A stretch of DNA of 64,000 bases from Bernardetia sp. ABR2-2B (GTDB taxonomy: Bacteria > Bacteroidota > Bacteroidia > Cytophagales > Bernardetiaceae). Below the pieces are notes generated by a model. It worked only from the letters and a program-made list of their open reading frames with translations, searched no databases and was not told the origin of the DNA. The position numbers and the translations under genes are program-made. Every line of letters starts with the position of its first letter. The stretch's first letter is position 1. The stretch covers positions 1,139,001 to 1,203,000 of the forward strand of contig NZ_CP147020.1 in NCBI RefSeq assembly GCF_037126435.1, in the 5' to 3' direction. Positions 33,101-43,485 of the stretch are shown piece by piece.

Positions 33101-34261
33101 TTACTCTACTACTTTCCTAGGAATATGTATAGGCAAACGAGTAAGAAGTTCGTAATTGAGTTGATTACTCATCTCTCCAAAACTAGCTACACTTATTTCT
33201 TGTTCGCCTTGCTTTCCTATCAATACTACTTCATCGCCTATTTCTGCACTATTCATTTTTTCTAAGTCAATAATCATCAAATTCATATTTACTACTCCTA
33301 CTACTGCCATACGTTCGCCACGAATCAAAACCCTTCCCATATTGCTAAGGCTTCGGCTATACCCGTGTGCATAACCCACAGGAACAATAGCAATTTTCAT
33401 TTTTTGAGAAGCTAAAAAAGATGTACCATACCCTATAAACTCACCAGCTTCTACATCTTTTATTGTCATTATCTTACTTTTCCAAGACAAAACTCGCTTG
33501 AGTGGGTCTTGGTGTGTTTTGTTGTCTTTTAAGTATTGAATTAGCGTTTCTTGGGTTGGAAAAAAACCGTATTGTAAGATACCAATCCTGACCATATCCA
33601 TTTGTGTTTGTGGATAGGCTATTGTTGCAGCAGAACAGGCTGTATGGTATTTTTTGGGAAGAAAAGCAGGATTATCTCTTCGTTTAAAACGCTTTACAAT
33701 TTTTTTATAATTGATGATTTGTGATTTTACTCGTACATAATTAGCAATACTTTCAGCACCTGCATAATGCGTACAGATTCCTTCCAAAACAAAACAATTC
33801 TCATACTTTTTGAGTAACTCAAACATTTTGGGAATATCTCTTTTTGGAATCCCCAAACGATTCATTCCTGTTTCCATTTCCAAATGAATCTTGATAGGAA
33901 TTTGTGCTTTTTGAGCTAAAGTAAGTCCTGTTTCTAAGCGTTCCAAATCAAAAATATACACTTCTACTCCTGTTTGTATTGCCCATTCTATCTCTTCATT
34001 TCCTATCATTCCCATAATCATAATCTCTGAATCAGCTTTTTTTAATTGCTGAACAGCAAAAGCTTCATCTGCCGAAAAAACCGAAAAATGATTGATACCA
34101 CAAGATTCTGCCAAGGGAATAAAATTATCTAAACCGTGTCCGTAGGCATTTCCTTTTACGACAGAAGATAACACTACCTTTTCTCCTATGAGCTGTCTTA
34201 AAAAATTGTAGTTGTTTTGAAGGGCTGATTTACTGATTTCTATATGAGAAGTTGCAAACAT
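33101..34261 (-). CDS. alr: Alanine racemase
   Basis: A PLP enzyme that interconverts L- and D-alanine for peptidoglycan. The N-terminal barrel has the PLP lysine in SSVVKGNAYGHGL (Lys36). Other motifs are LEMETGMNRLGI, HTACSAATIAYP, VRIGILQYGFFP and the C-terminal catalytic tyrosine region FIGYGTSFLA. The C-terminal beta domain has RVLIRGERMAVVGVVNMNLM and GDEVVLIGKQG. The length of 386 aa is normal. It is the only cell-wall enzyme gene here and has its own promoter. Confidence 0.95.
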   Translation of the reverse strand: MFATSHIEISKSALQNNYNFLRQLIGEKVVLSSVVKGNAYGHGLDNFIPLAESCGINHFSVFSADEAFAVQQLKKADSEIMIMGMIGNEEIEWAIQTGVEVYIFDLERLETGLTLAQKAQIPIKIHLEMETGMNRLGIPKRDIPKMFELLKKYENCFVLEGICTHYAGAESIANYVRVKSQIINYKKIVKRFKRRDNPAFLPKKYHTACSAATIAYPQTQMDMVRIGILQYGFFPTQETLIQYLKDNKTHQDPLKRVLSWKSKIMTIKDVEAGEFIGYGTSFLASQKMKIAIVPVGYAHGYSRSLSNMGRVLIRGERMAVVGVVNMNLMIIDLEKMNSAEIGDEVVLIGKQGEQEISVASFGEMSNQLNYELLTRLPIHIPRKVVE

Positions 34262-34684
34262 TGTTTTTTACTTTTTTTATTTGTGTACTACCAAAGTTAA
34301 GTTTCTTAATGATTTAAATCAAGCCGATTAAATAAAATATACTTTCTAATTCTGCCAGCCTCCTAAAAGAATAAGTAAAAGTAATCATTCTGAACAATCT
34401 CTAAAAACATTGAAGAAACAGATATTTTCTAATCAAAAATTAAAAAAATAAATTATATCAACAATTTCTATGATTATATCAATAAAAAAGACAATAATTT
34501 TCTTCTGTCTATATTTTGTCTATACAGGTTTTTAGGGAAATATAGAAGGATTAGCTTTATTTGATTTGTGTGAAAGCACATCAATTAACTTGTTTTATTA
34601 AAAAAACATCAGCTACTCAAATTATAAACTGAAAAATAATCTTGTCAAAAAATGAGATATTATTTTTCATAATCCTTTAACAAA
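34262..34684. other. 423-bp divergent intergenic region
   Basis: This gap lies between alr (minus) and the first giant gene (plus). The left end holds the alr promoter (34292-34322). The rest is very AT-rich with a short direct repeat TGTCTATATT / TGTCTATACA near 34506. No ORF or RNA gene was seen, and no clear promoter for the giant gene. Confidence 0.5.
34292..34322 (-). promoter_or_regulatory. alr promoter, TTG-N20-TAACTTTG
   Basis: On the minus strand TTG is followed after 20 nt by TAACTTTG, a good match to the Bacteroidota -33/-7 consensus, giving a leader of about 25 nt before the alr ATG. Confidence 0.6.
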
Positions 34685-37600
34685 ATGAAGAAATTTGACA
34701 CTCAAAAAAAAACCTATTACAAGATACTATTGCTTGGTATCTTTCTATCTTGCTTATCCATTACATCAATTTTTGCTCAAGCTCCTACTGGAAATAGAGG
34801 AGTTTATTTTGATGATAATGCTCAAATAACAAGTGCTTTACCAACTACCAATACAGATGACATAACTGTTTCTTTTTGGATAAAAAAACAAGCCAATCAA
34901 GTAGGAACTGTTATTTATAATGGAACACAAGGCACAAACGGATACGGAGTAAACCTAGATGCAACAGGTAGAGTAATCGTAGAACTAGGAGGAGTTATTT
35001 TACTAGTTTCAGATATTACTCTAATAACAAACGAATGGACTTATATTAGTGTCATCCGAAATTCTAGTACATGGTCAATTTATAAAAATGCTATAATAGC
35101 AAGTTTTACATCTGGCGTGGTTACCTCTAGTCCTCAAACTCCAACAAATAACTTTCAGTTTGGTAAAACAGCAATTACATCTAGTTTTATTGGTCAATTA
35201 GATGAAGTAAAAATATTCAATAGCGTTCGCTCTGCTGCAAATTTAACTACTGATATGAGTTCTACTACTTTAGATGGAGCAGTTGCTTTTTGGCGTTTTG
35301 AAGAAGCTAATGGAACGACTGTAAACGATGTGAGTACAAACTTTAACGGAACTTTTGCTACAGCTCCTAATACTCCTCTTCGTGCATTGAGAGTAAAAAA
35401 TACAAATGATAGTGGAACAGAATCATTAAGAGAAGTGATAGCAACAGCAGAAACAGATGCAGATAAAAATTATATCGATTTTAGTATTCCTAACGCACCT
35501 CCTCATACAATAAACTTAGCAAGTAATATTCCTAACATAACTACCTCTCTATTGATTGATGGTAGCTCACAAGAAGGCTTTGCAGTTTATTCTTCTACTG
35601 GGATGATAAATGTTAGAGGTACTACTGGCGTAGATTGGGGATTTAGGTTTTTTGGTGGAACAAATACGGATTCAGAAGTATATGGTCTATGGATTACTAA
35701 TTTCGATGGCTATGGAATATTTCAAAGCAATGCAACAAACATCAAAATAGGTGCAGAAAACAAAGGAAATGTCATAGGAAATATTTCAGGAAGAGGTATA
35801 TATATTTTAGGTGGAAATTCTATCATTGTTCAAGGTAACAGAATAGGAACAAACCCAGAGGGAACAGCAATAGCAGCAAATTCAGACTGGGGTATAGATG
35901 TACAAACCAATCCTGTTAGTGTTTTGATAGGTGGGCAAAGAGGTACTACCATAGGAAACCAAGGAGAAGGAAATCTAATATCTGGAAACACAGCAGGAGG
36001 TATAATCTTAAATGGCAATGGGCATAATGTACAAGGGAATTTAATCGGTACAAATATTTCTCAAGATGCAGCCATTCCAAACGGTTCGACAGGTATAACT
36101 GTACAATGTACGTCGTGTACAGCAGCTGCTCCAATAAATCAAATCGGTGGTTCTATTTCTGATCGAAGAGGAAATATCATAGGATATAACGAAATAGGAA
36201 TTAGAGTTGGGGGTCCTAATGTAAGGGTAGAAGGAAATCTAATCGGCATTAATCAGAATGATGTAACAATCCCTAATACTGATGAGGGAATAGCTATAGA
36301 CAATTATTTTTCTACAGTCGTACCTGCTAATATTGTAATAGGTAATACTTCACCTGACCTCCGTAATGTTATTTCAGGAAATAGCTTCGGTATAAATATT
36401 TCTGCTGCTGAAGGTACTCAAGTGATTGGAAATTATATAGGAACTACGAGTACAGGTATGGCAGCTCATCCAAACGGAAAGGGAATATCAATGCAGAGAG
36501 CTAATAATACTATTGGAGGAGCGACTGCTGCACATGGAAATCTTATTTCAGGAAATACTCAAATTGGGATAGAGCTATTTAGTAACGCAACAGGAATCAC
36601 AGTTCAAAACAATAGAATAGGTGTAAAATCAGATGGTACTGCATTAGGAAATGGGTCAGAAGGAATTTCTTGTTCAAGTGGCTCTAACTCAATTATATCT
36701 AATACTATAGCTTATAACGCAAATATTGGTGTACAAATATTTACTAGTACATCGATTTTAGTATCTGAAAATGAAATTTATTGTAATGGTAATACTGCTA
36801 TTACTTTGGGTGGTGGAGGAAATACAGAAAAACAAGCACCTATTATTACAGGTGTTACAACTTCTGCTATTTCAGGAACGTGTGCTACTTGTGCTGATGG
36901 GGAAGTGATAGAAGTATTTACAGATAATACAGCTTGTACAAATACTGGAGGAAGAAATTATCTAGGAAATACGACTGTTACAGGAAACAACTGGAGTTTT
37001 GCAGGTACTTTTTCTACTGCAAGTACATTTTCTGCTACTGCAACTGATGCTGCTAATAATACTTCTCCTTTTGGTTTTTTTCAAAGTCCAGAAATTGATA
37101 TACAAGGAAATGGAAATAGTATAACTGATGGCTCTACGGGTGTTTCTACTACTGATGATACAGATTTTGGAGATGTAACTACAAATAAGACAGTTACTTA
37201 TACCATCCGAAATATAGGGATAGAGCCATTGACAGTTTCTACTATTGGCATAACAGGAGCAAATGCTGGTAACTTTGCGGTAAGTAATATTGCTCTTCCA
37301 GCAACGGTTCCAGCTAATGGAAACATTACATTTGATGTTACTTTTACTTTATCATTGGGTGTTAATAATGCTATTGTTACTGTCAATAGTAATGACGATG
37401 ACGAAGCAGCTTATAATTTTGCAATACGAGCAACAGGAGTTATTCCTCCTAATTTCTTTGTAAAAACAACTGGTAATGATACAAATACAGGTGCAGATTT
37501 TGCCAATGCTTTTGCTACTTTAGAGAAAGCTCTTTCTGTAGCTCTTGCAGGGTCTAAAATATATGTAGCCACTGGTACATACAAACCTACACAAGAATTT

Positions 37601-40600
37601 GATTTTGATGCGAGTGGTGGAACAAATCCTAGAGAAGTTACCTTCCAAATTCCAGATAATGTAGAGGTTTATGGAGGTTTTACAGGAAACGAAACAGGAG
37701 CTATTACACAAGCTGTTTTAGATGCTCGTAACTTTACCACCAACGAGACAACGCTTAGTGGAGATATTGATAATAATGATGCTTTTTCAGGAACTTTTCC
37801 TTCTTTTACTTATGGAAATTATGCTGGAAATTCCTACCATGTAGTCTATACAAAAAATGTTTCCTCAGCTACAAAATTAGATGGCTTTACTATCAAGGCT
37901 GGAAATGCTGATGCACCCACTACTAGTGATAATAACGCAACAGGAGCAGGCTGGTTTAATGACGGACGTGGAACAGGAAATAGCTCTAACCCTACAATTA
38001 CGAATTGTTCATTCTTACAAAATACGGCTAGAGAAGTAGGAGGAGCAATCTACAATTTTGCAAGTCCACTAGGCAATGCTAGTCCTAATATAACAAACTG
38101 TTCATTTTCTCAAAATAGTGCAGGAGCTGCAGGAGCTGCAATGTATAATGGTGGAAATGAAGGAACATCTAGTCCTAGTATAGTAAATTGTATCTTCTTT
38201 CAAAATAGGTCTGATATTCATGGAGGAGCAATATTCAATGATGGAAATGCAGGAGGTACTTCTAGCCCTAGTATAATAAATTGTTCATTCTCTCAAAATA
38301 GAGCTATTATTGGTATTGGTGGTGCAATCTATAATTTTGGAACTGCTGGTACTTCTAGTCCTAGTATAATAAATTGTTCGTTCTCCTTAAATATAGCTGG
38401 TAATCTTGGAGGCGCAATGTATAATAAAGCAGATAATGGAGGAACTTCAAATACTGTCATTCGCAATTCTATTTTTTGGGAAAATTCAGATAATAATGGG
38501 ATAAGCTCTTGGTTCAATGAGAGTGCTCTACCTAACGTAGATTATTCTTTGATAGAAGAGGCTGAAAGTAACTTATCTGCTGGTACAGTAAGTGGAATAA
38601 ATAATGTCTTTACTCAAAATCCACTTTTTGTAAATACTGCTACTGGAGATTTGAGCCTTCAAGCAAATTCTTTAGCTGCTAATACAGGAGATAATACAGC
38701 TATAAATGCAACAGGTATTACTGTTGATGTAGCAGGAAACCCAAGAATATTTAATACGAATGTTGATAAAGGAGCTTATGAACTTCAATCTGCTTCTTCT
38801 GCTCCTCCTGAAATAAATGTAAGAGGAGGTGCATCATTGATTAGTATTTTAGATGGAGATACTACACCTAATACAGCAGATGATACAGATTTTGGTACAG
38901 TAGGTAGCACTAAAACAGTTACTTACACGATACAAAACCAAGGTGGTTCTGACCTTACAATTTCTTCTATTAATATAACTGGAACAGATGCTACTCAATT
39001 TGGAGTAAGTAGTTTTACAAATGGTACTATAATTCCAATAAATGGAAATACTACATTTGATGTAACTTACACACCAAATTCTCCAGCCCTACAAACAGCT
39101 ACAATTATTGTAAATAGTGATGATCCAAATGAAGCTGCGTATGACTTTGCAGTTAGTGGAACAAGTGGACTTGTAGCTTTCCCTTATGTAGAATCTTTTA
39201 CAACAGGGACTATACCTTCAAAATGGTCTGATGTAGCAGTTGCTGGAAATGACTTTTGGAGATTTTCAGGTAATGCTGATTATGCTGCTGAACTTATAGG
39301 AGACCATACAGTAGGTGGAGGTACAAACTATGCATGGGTAGATGGTTCTACTCCGAATGGAGCAGGTTTTGTAAATACACTTTATACTCCTTTTGTTGAT
39401 ATTAGTGGAGCAACAGACCCAGAAATTTCATTTTGGATATATTCTCATTCAACAGACCCTATAACAGATTATAATACAATTTTGGTAGAGTTTTATGATG
39501 GAGCAGCTTGGAATACTGTACTTAACAACAGAGGAAGTCTAGGAGATATGTGGAATAGAATAGAAGTAAACCTTGCTAGTTATACTATTACAGGTTCTGT
39601 ACAGCTTCGTTTCACGCTTACTCAAAATGGAAATCAGGCATTTTATAATGATATTTTGATTGATGATGTAGCTTTTGCAGAAAAAGTAATAGAGATAGAT
39701 GTAGTAGGAAATAATACGAGTATATCAGATGGTTCTACTACTCCTTCAGTTACAAATGATACAGATTTTGGAAATGTCCCTAATGGTTCTAAGACTGTAA
39801 CTTATACAATTCAGAGTATAGGATCTAAAGACTTGTCTATTTCTTCTATTAATATAACAGGTACAAATGCAACTGATTTTGTAGTCAATAATTTTACACC
39901 TCCTACAGTCATTAATCCATCTAACTCTGCTACATTTGATGTTACCTTTACACCCTCTTCAGAAGGCACAAAGACGGCTACAATTACTATCAATAATGAT
40001 GATACCGATGAAAGCGCATATGATTTTGCTATCACAGGAGAAAAGGATTGTAATGGAACTAATACAATTTCATCACAAGCAGGAACAGAAACACTTACTT
40101 CTGATGCAAGCCAAACAACACCTTTCTATACTTTCTATGAAGATAGTCGTAAGCAATTTCTTATAAGAGCAAGTGAGCTGACAAGTATAGCAGGTAGTTA
40201 TTCATTAACTAGGTTAGCATTTGATGTCAGTAATGCTCAATCTCAAACAATGAATAACTTCAATGTAAAAATAAAAACCACGACAGCAAATGAATTTACA
40301 TCAGCAACATTTGACGGTGGTTTTACAACAGTATATTCAGGAACTCATGTGGCAACTAATGGACTAAATTGGTTCAATTTTATAACTCCTTTTGCTTGGA
40401 ATGGTACGGACAATCTGATTGTTGAAGTATGTTTTGATAATACAAGTTTTACGAGTTCAAGTGAAGTGAGATATTCTACAACACCTTTTACAAGTGTAGT
40501 ATATGATTATGATGATGGAGCAACAGGTTGTAATCTTACAAATACGAATGTTGGTAGTGGAAGTAACAGACCTAATATAGTATTTGAGTTGGAAGCTCCT

Positions 40601-43300
40601 TTACCAGAGATTGACCTCTTAGGCAATGCTACTTCTATTACAGATGGAGACACAACTCCAAATGTAACAGACAATACAGATTTTGGAAGTGTAGCTACAA
40701 GTAGAACTATTAATTATACGATTCAAAATACAGCAGCAAGTTCTATTCTGACTATTGCAGATATTAGCGTAAGTGGAACTAATAGTGGTGATTTTGTAGT
40801 AAGTAATTTTACAAATAATACGACAGTCTTAGGAAGTAATAACACTACATTTGATATTACCTTTACACCAAGTGGAACAGGAACAAGAACAGCAACCATC
40901 ACTGTTAATAACGATGATTGTGATGAAGCTGCCTATGATTTCGTGGTACAAGGAACAAGTAGCACCACACCTCTTACTATTACAGCCACTACAACGTCAA
41001 TAAACTGTGTGGGTACAAATGGTGCAATCGATGTAACCATAACTGGAGGAACTCCTCCTTATAATTTCTCTTGGTCAAATGGAGAAACGACAGAAGATAT
41101 TTCTGCATCAGAAGTAGGAGAATATACAGTAAATGTTACGGATGGTACAACAACAACTTATACACGCACTTTTCTTATAGGTAATATAGTAGATTGGGAA
41201 AATATGAGCAATATCTCTATTACAGGTAATGTAGTTACGAAAGATAATACTATCGGCTGGACAAGTGGAGCAAACTCTGCCTCTACTCAACGAATAGCTC
41301 GTAATAATGATGGCTGGATAAGTAATACCATTACTGCTACTACAAGTTTCTATATGGTAGGTTTAGCCAAACCAAATGCAATTACCTCTTATACCTCTAT
41401 TGATTATGCATGGTATTTTGTAGGAAATGGTAGGGCAATCCCAAGCTACAACAAACAACGAGGAACAGTAGTAGAATACCAAATAGGAGACATATTTACA
41501 GTAGCTAGAGAAGGAAACCAAATAAAATTCTATAAAAATGGAGTAGTTACTCATCAATATACTATTAATTCTAATGAGGTTTTGATCGCTGACGTGGCTA
41601 TTTATTCAGGAAGTACAGGAGAGTTACAAACTTCATTTTGTGGTGCTAACGGTGGAACTCAAATTTATACAGCAGCTACTACAGGAATTGAATGTAATAA
41701 TGATGGAACTACTGGAAGTATCGATATTGAAGCTACAGGAGCAACTTATTTATGGTCGACAGGAGCAACATCTCAAGATATTTCTGGGTTAGATGCAGGA
41801 ACGTATCAACTAGAACTCACTAAAGATGGAATTTTATATACCTCTTCTTATCTAATTGGTGCGCCTCTTATGTGGACAAACTTAACAAACTTAGCTCTAA
41901 ACGGAGATGGACAATTAGACCATACAAGCTCAACAGGATGGAATACAAATGCAAATTCAACTCAAAAAGTAAGAGGAGATGGAGGAATTGTATTCAAGGT
42001 AGATAATACAACTACAGCATCTATGATTGGTCTATCCAAAACAGAAGAAGGAGCAGGATTTATGTCTATTGATTATGCTATCTATACGGCTGCCAATGGC
42101 AAATTATATGTGTTTGAAAATGGTGCTAACAGAGGAGATTTTGGAACATATCAAATAGGAGATGGGTTCAAAATAGAACGAGTAGGAACTCAAATATACT
42201 ATTCTAAAAATGGAACTATTTTCTATACAAGCACGAGTACAGCACCAACAGATGATTTGGAGGTGGACGTTAGTTTATCCACAGCGAATGCAACACTACC
42301 AGAAGTTTTGTTTATAAATTGTGCAGTAAATCTAGCTATTTCAGCTCCCCTATTAAATTGTGGTGTTAGCACAGGGTCAGCTACGGCTACATTGACAGGA
42401 GGAACATTTACCACTTCTTATGTTTGGAAAAATGGTGCTGGTACAACGGTAAGTACAACCAACACACTTAGCAACCAGCCTATTGGCTATTATACTGTTA
42501 CGGCAAGTGGTGCTTTTGGAAGCTTTACAAAATCAGTTCTACTTAGCTATCCTATTGATTTTGTAGTAGAAGCAAATACGATAATAAGTGGTACAACAGT
42601 AAGCAAAAGTATAGCAACTTCTACTTGGGATGCAGGTGTACATACAACCAATCTGTTGAATGCAAACCAAGATGGTTTTGTAGAAAATACAATTTTGGAG
42701 AATACTTCGTATATGTTTGGATTAACTCTGCAGAATACTAATCCTTCTTTTACTTCTATCAAATACAGATGGTATGTACTACTAAACGGAAGAGCAATTG
42801 CAGGTGGTGGAGTAGTCATTGACTACAATGAAGGAGACAAACTGCGTGTAGAGCGTGTCGGAAGTGTAGTAAAATATTTCCATAATAAAATAGAAATTAG
42901 CCAACAAAGCATAGACCCAAGTGAAGAACTAATTGCTGATGTAGCTATTTATACACCAAATGGAAATGCTGGTAGTTATAAAATTTCTTTCTGTAATAGT
43001 GGAATAATTGGAACCCCACCACTAAACAAAATACAAACTGCATCTAGTTTAGAAGTAGATACATTCAAAATCTACCCTAACCCAAGTACAGGTATTTTCA
43101 AAGTACATTTTGGTACATCTATTTCAGAAAATATTCAAGTAACCATATTTGATGGAATAGGTAGAAAAGTAAGTACACACACTTTTGAGAAAGGAAAACA
43201 AGATTTCAATGTAAACCTTAAAAACCAATCAAAAGGAATGTATCTTATTCATTTCAATCAAAACGGAGCTACCTACTCCAAACAGCTTATTTTAGAATAA
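34685..43300 (+). CDS. Giant modular T9SS-secreted surface protein (2871 aa)
   Basis: Signal peptide to about residue 32 (SITSIFAQ). Then: a LamG-like jelly roll (32-225); a right-handed beta helix (234-715, many GNLIxGN/GNRIGT turns); choice-of-anchor-D/Hydin-type beta modules (801-918, 1374-1493, 1667-1787, 1974-2092), each with DDTDFG, TVTYTIxN, FDVTFTPS; a second beta helix (920-1372) with five NCSFSQN repeats; a MAM/choice-of-anchor-J-like domain (1496-1665); a jelly-roll-like segment (1788-1973); and three cassettes of an SprB-like repeat plus a ~150-aa jelly-roll-like module (2095-2775). The last 80 residues are a T9SS type A sorting domain (FKIYPNPSTGIFKVHFG, GMYLIHFNQNG). It is probably exported by T9SS to the cell surface as an adhesin or polymer-binding protein. 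Confidence 0.9.
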   Translation: MKKFDTQKKTYYKILLLGIFLSCLSITSIFAQAPTGNRGVYFDDNAQITSALPTTNTDDITVSFWIKKQANQVGTVIYNGTQGTNGYGVNLDATGRVIVELGGVILLVSDITLITNEWTYISVIRNSSTWSIYKNAIIASFTSGVVTSSPQTPTNNFQFGKTAITSSFIGQLDEVKIFNSVRSAANLTTDMSSTTLDGAVAFWRFEEANGTTVNDVSTNFNGTFATAPNTPLRALRVKNTNDSGTESLREVIATAETDADKNYIDFSIPNAPPHTINLASNIPNITTSLLIDGSSQEGFAVYSSTGMINVRGTTGVDWGFRFFGGTNTDSEVYGLWITNFDGYGIFQSNATNIKIGAENKGNVIGNISGRGIYILGGNSIIVQGNRIGTNPEGTAIAANSDWGIDVQTNPVSVLIGGQRGTTIGNQGEGNLISGNTAGGIILNGNGHNVQGNLIGTNISQDAAIPNGSTGITVQCTSCTAAAPINQIGGSISDRRGNIIGYNEIGIRVGGPNVRVEGNLIGINQNDVTIPNTDEGIAIDNYFSTVVPANIVIGNTSPDLRNVISGNSFGINISAAEGTQVIGNYIGTTSTGMAAHPNGKGISMQRANNTIGGATAAHGNLISGNTQIGIELFSNATGITVQNNRIGVKSDGTALGNGSEGISCSSGSNSIISNTIAYNANIGVQIFTSTSILVSENEIYCNGNTAITLGGGGNTEKQAPIITGVTTSAISGTCATCADGEVIEVFTDNTACTNTGGRNYLGNTTVTGNNWSFAGTFSTASTFSATATDAANNTSPFGFFQSPEIDIQGNGNSITDGSTGVSTTDDTDFGDVTTNKTVTYTIRNIGIEPLTVSTIGITGANAGNFAVSNIALPATVPANGNITFDVTFTLSLGVNNAIVTVNSNDDDEAAYNFAIRATGVIPPNFFVKTTGNDTNTGADFANAFATLEKALSVALAGSKIYVATGTYKPTQEFDFDASGGTNPREVTFQIPDNVEVYGGFTGNETGAITQAVLDARNFTTNETTLSGDIDNNDAFSGTFPSFTYGNYAGNSYHVVYTKNVSSATKLDGFTIKAGNADAPTTSDNNATGAGWFNDGRGTGNSSNPTITNCSFLQNTAREVGGAIYNFASPLGNASPNITNCSFSQNSAGAAGAAMYNGGNEGTSSPSIVNCIFFQNRSDIHGGAIFNDGNAGGTSSPSIINCSFSQNRAIIGIGGAIYNFGTAGTSSPSIINCSFSLNIAGNLGGAMYNKADNGGTSNTVIRNSIFWENSDNNGISSWFNESALPNVDYSLIEEAESNLSAGTVSGINNVFTQNPLFVNTATGDLSLQANSLAANTGDNTAINATGITVDVAGNPRIFNTNVDKGAYELQSASSAPPEINVRGGASLISILDGDTTPNTADDTDFGTVGSTKTVTYTIQNQGGSDLTISSINITGTDATQFGVSSFTNGTIIPINGNTTFDVTYTPNSPALQTATIIVNSDDPNEAAYDFAVSGTSGLVAFPYVESFTTGTIPSKWSDVAVAGNDFWRFSGNADYAAELIGDHTVGGGTNYAWVDGSTPNGAGFVNTLYTPFVDISGATDPEISFWIYSHSTDPITDYNTILVEFYDGAAWNTVLNNRGSLGDMWNRIEVNLASYTITGSVQLRFTLTQNGNQAFYNDILIDDVAFAEKVIEIDVVGNNTSISDGSTTPSVTNDTDFGNVPNGSKTVTYTIQSIGSKDLSISSINITGTNATDFVVNNFTPPTVINPSNSATFDVTFTPSSEGTKTATITINNDDTDESAYDFAITGEKDCNGTNTISSQAGTETLTSDASQTTPFYTFYEDSRKQFLIRASELTSIAGSYSLTRLAFDVSNAQSQTMNNFNVKIKTTTANEFTSATFDGGFTTVYSGTHVATNGLNWFNFITPFAWNGTDNLIVEVCFDNTSFTSSSEVRYSTTPFTSVVYDYDDGATGCNLTNTNVGSGSNRPNIVFELEAPLPEIDLLGNATSITDGDTTPNVTDNTDFGSVATSRTINYTIQNTAASSILTIADISVSGTNSGDFVVSNFTNNTTVLGSNNTTFDITFTPSGTGTRTATITVNNDDCDEAAYDFVVQGTSSTTPLTITATTTSINCVGTNGAIDVTITGGTPPYNFSWSNGETTEDISASEVGEYTVNVTDGTTTTYTRTFLIGNIVDWENMSNISITGNVVTKDNTIGWTSGANSASTQRIARNNDGWISNTITATTSFYMVGLAKPNAITSYTSIDYAWYFVGNGRAIPSYNKQRGTVVEYQIGDIFTVAREGNQIKFYKNGVVTHQYTINSNEVLIADVAIYSGSTGELQTSFCGANGGTQIYTAATTGIECNNDGTTGSIDIEATGATYLWSTGATSQDISGLDAGTYQLELTKDGILYTSSYLIGAPLMWTNLTNLALNGDGQLDHTSSTGWNTNANSTQKVRGDGGIVFKVDNTTTASMIGLSKTEEGAGFMSIDYAIYTAANGKLYVFENGANRGDFGTYQIGDGFKIERVGTQIYYSKNGTIFYTSTSTAPTDDLEVDVSLSTANATLPEVLFINCAVNLAISAPLLNCGVSTGSATATLTGGTFTTSYVWKNGAGTTVSTTNTLSNQPIGYYTVTASGAFGSFTKSVLLSYPIDFVVEANTIISGTTVSKSIATSTWDAGVHTTNLLNANQDGFVENTILENTSYMFGLTLQNTNPSFTSIKYRWYVLLNGRAIAGGGVVIDYNEGDKLRVERVGSVVKYFHNKIEISQQSIDPSEELIADVAIYTPNGNAGSYKISFCNSGIIGTPPLNKIQTASSLEVDTFKIYPNPSTGIFKVHFGTSISENIQVTIFDGIGRKVSTHTFEKGKQDFNVNLKNQSKGMYLIHFNQNGATYSKQLILE
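37983..38470 (+). repeat. Tandem NCSFSQN coding repeats in the first giant gene
   Basis: Five units of about 33-40 codons with the pattern SPSIxNCSFSQNxA...GGAxYNxGxxGTS. At DNA level AATTGTTCATTCTCTCAAAA-like blocks recur. They form coils of a Pmp-like beta helix. Confidence 0.8.
40970..43010 (+). repeat. Triplicated SprB-like plus jelly-roll-like cassette
   Basis: Three units, each about 225 codons: an SprB-like domain (for example GAIDVTITGGTPPYNFSWSNG) followed by a module containing GLxKxN, SIDYAxY, YxxGDxxxxxRxGxxIxYxKNG and ADVAIY. Units begin near 40970, 41680 and 42335. Confidence 0.8.
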
Positions 43301-43324
43301 AAAATAAAACATCTTTTTTAAATC

Positions 43325-43360
43325 AAAAAACTCCATTTTCCTTGAAAGTGGAGTTTTTTT
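43325..43360. terminator. Terminator after the first giant gene
   Basis: The arms AAAAAACTCCATTT and AAAGTGGAGTTTTTTT form a stem with one bulged G, ending in seven T, 25 bp after the stop. It separates the two giant genes into independent units. Confidence 0.8.
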
Positions 43361-43416
43361 GTACCAAAAAATCAATCATTAACAATGTATATCCAACCTG
43401 TTTATACAAAAATCCG

Positions 43417-43424
43417 TATCTTTG
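43417..43424 (+). promoter_or_regulatory. -7 box TATCTTTG for the second giant gene
   Basis: An exact TAnnTTTG match, about 62 bp before the chosen ATG and downstream of the terminator at 43325. It lies inside the longer frame opened at 43342, which argues against that longer start. The -33 TTG is not clear. Confidence 0.55.
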
Positions 43425-43485
43425 TACACTACGTGTAACAAACTACCAATACTATTATATAGATTACTCTACTTCTAAATCATCT

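Noticed and set aside
37983-38470. CRISPR-like array
   Set aside because: The repeats are in frame, of codon length and coding; spacing is by protein repeat, not by repeat-spacer units.
43342-43485. 48-residue N-terminal extension of the second giant protein
   Set aside because: It overlaps the upstream terminator and a promoter box and would bury the signal peptide; the ATG at 43486 gives a normal one.
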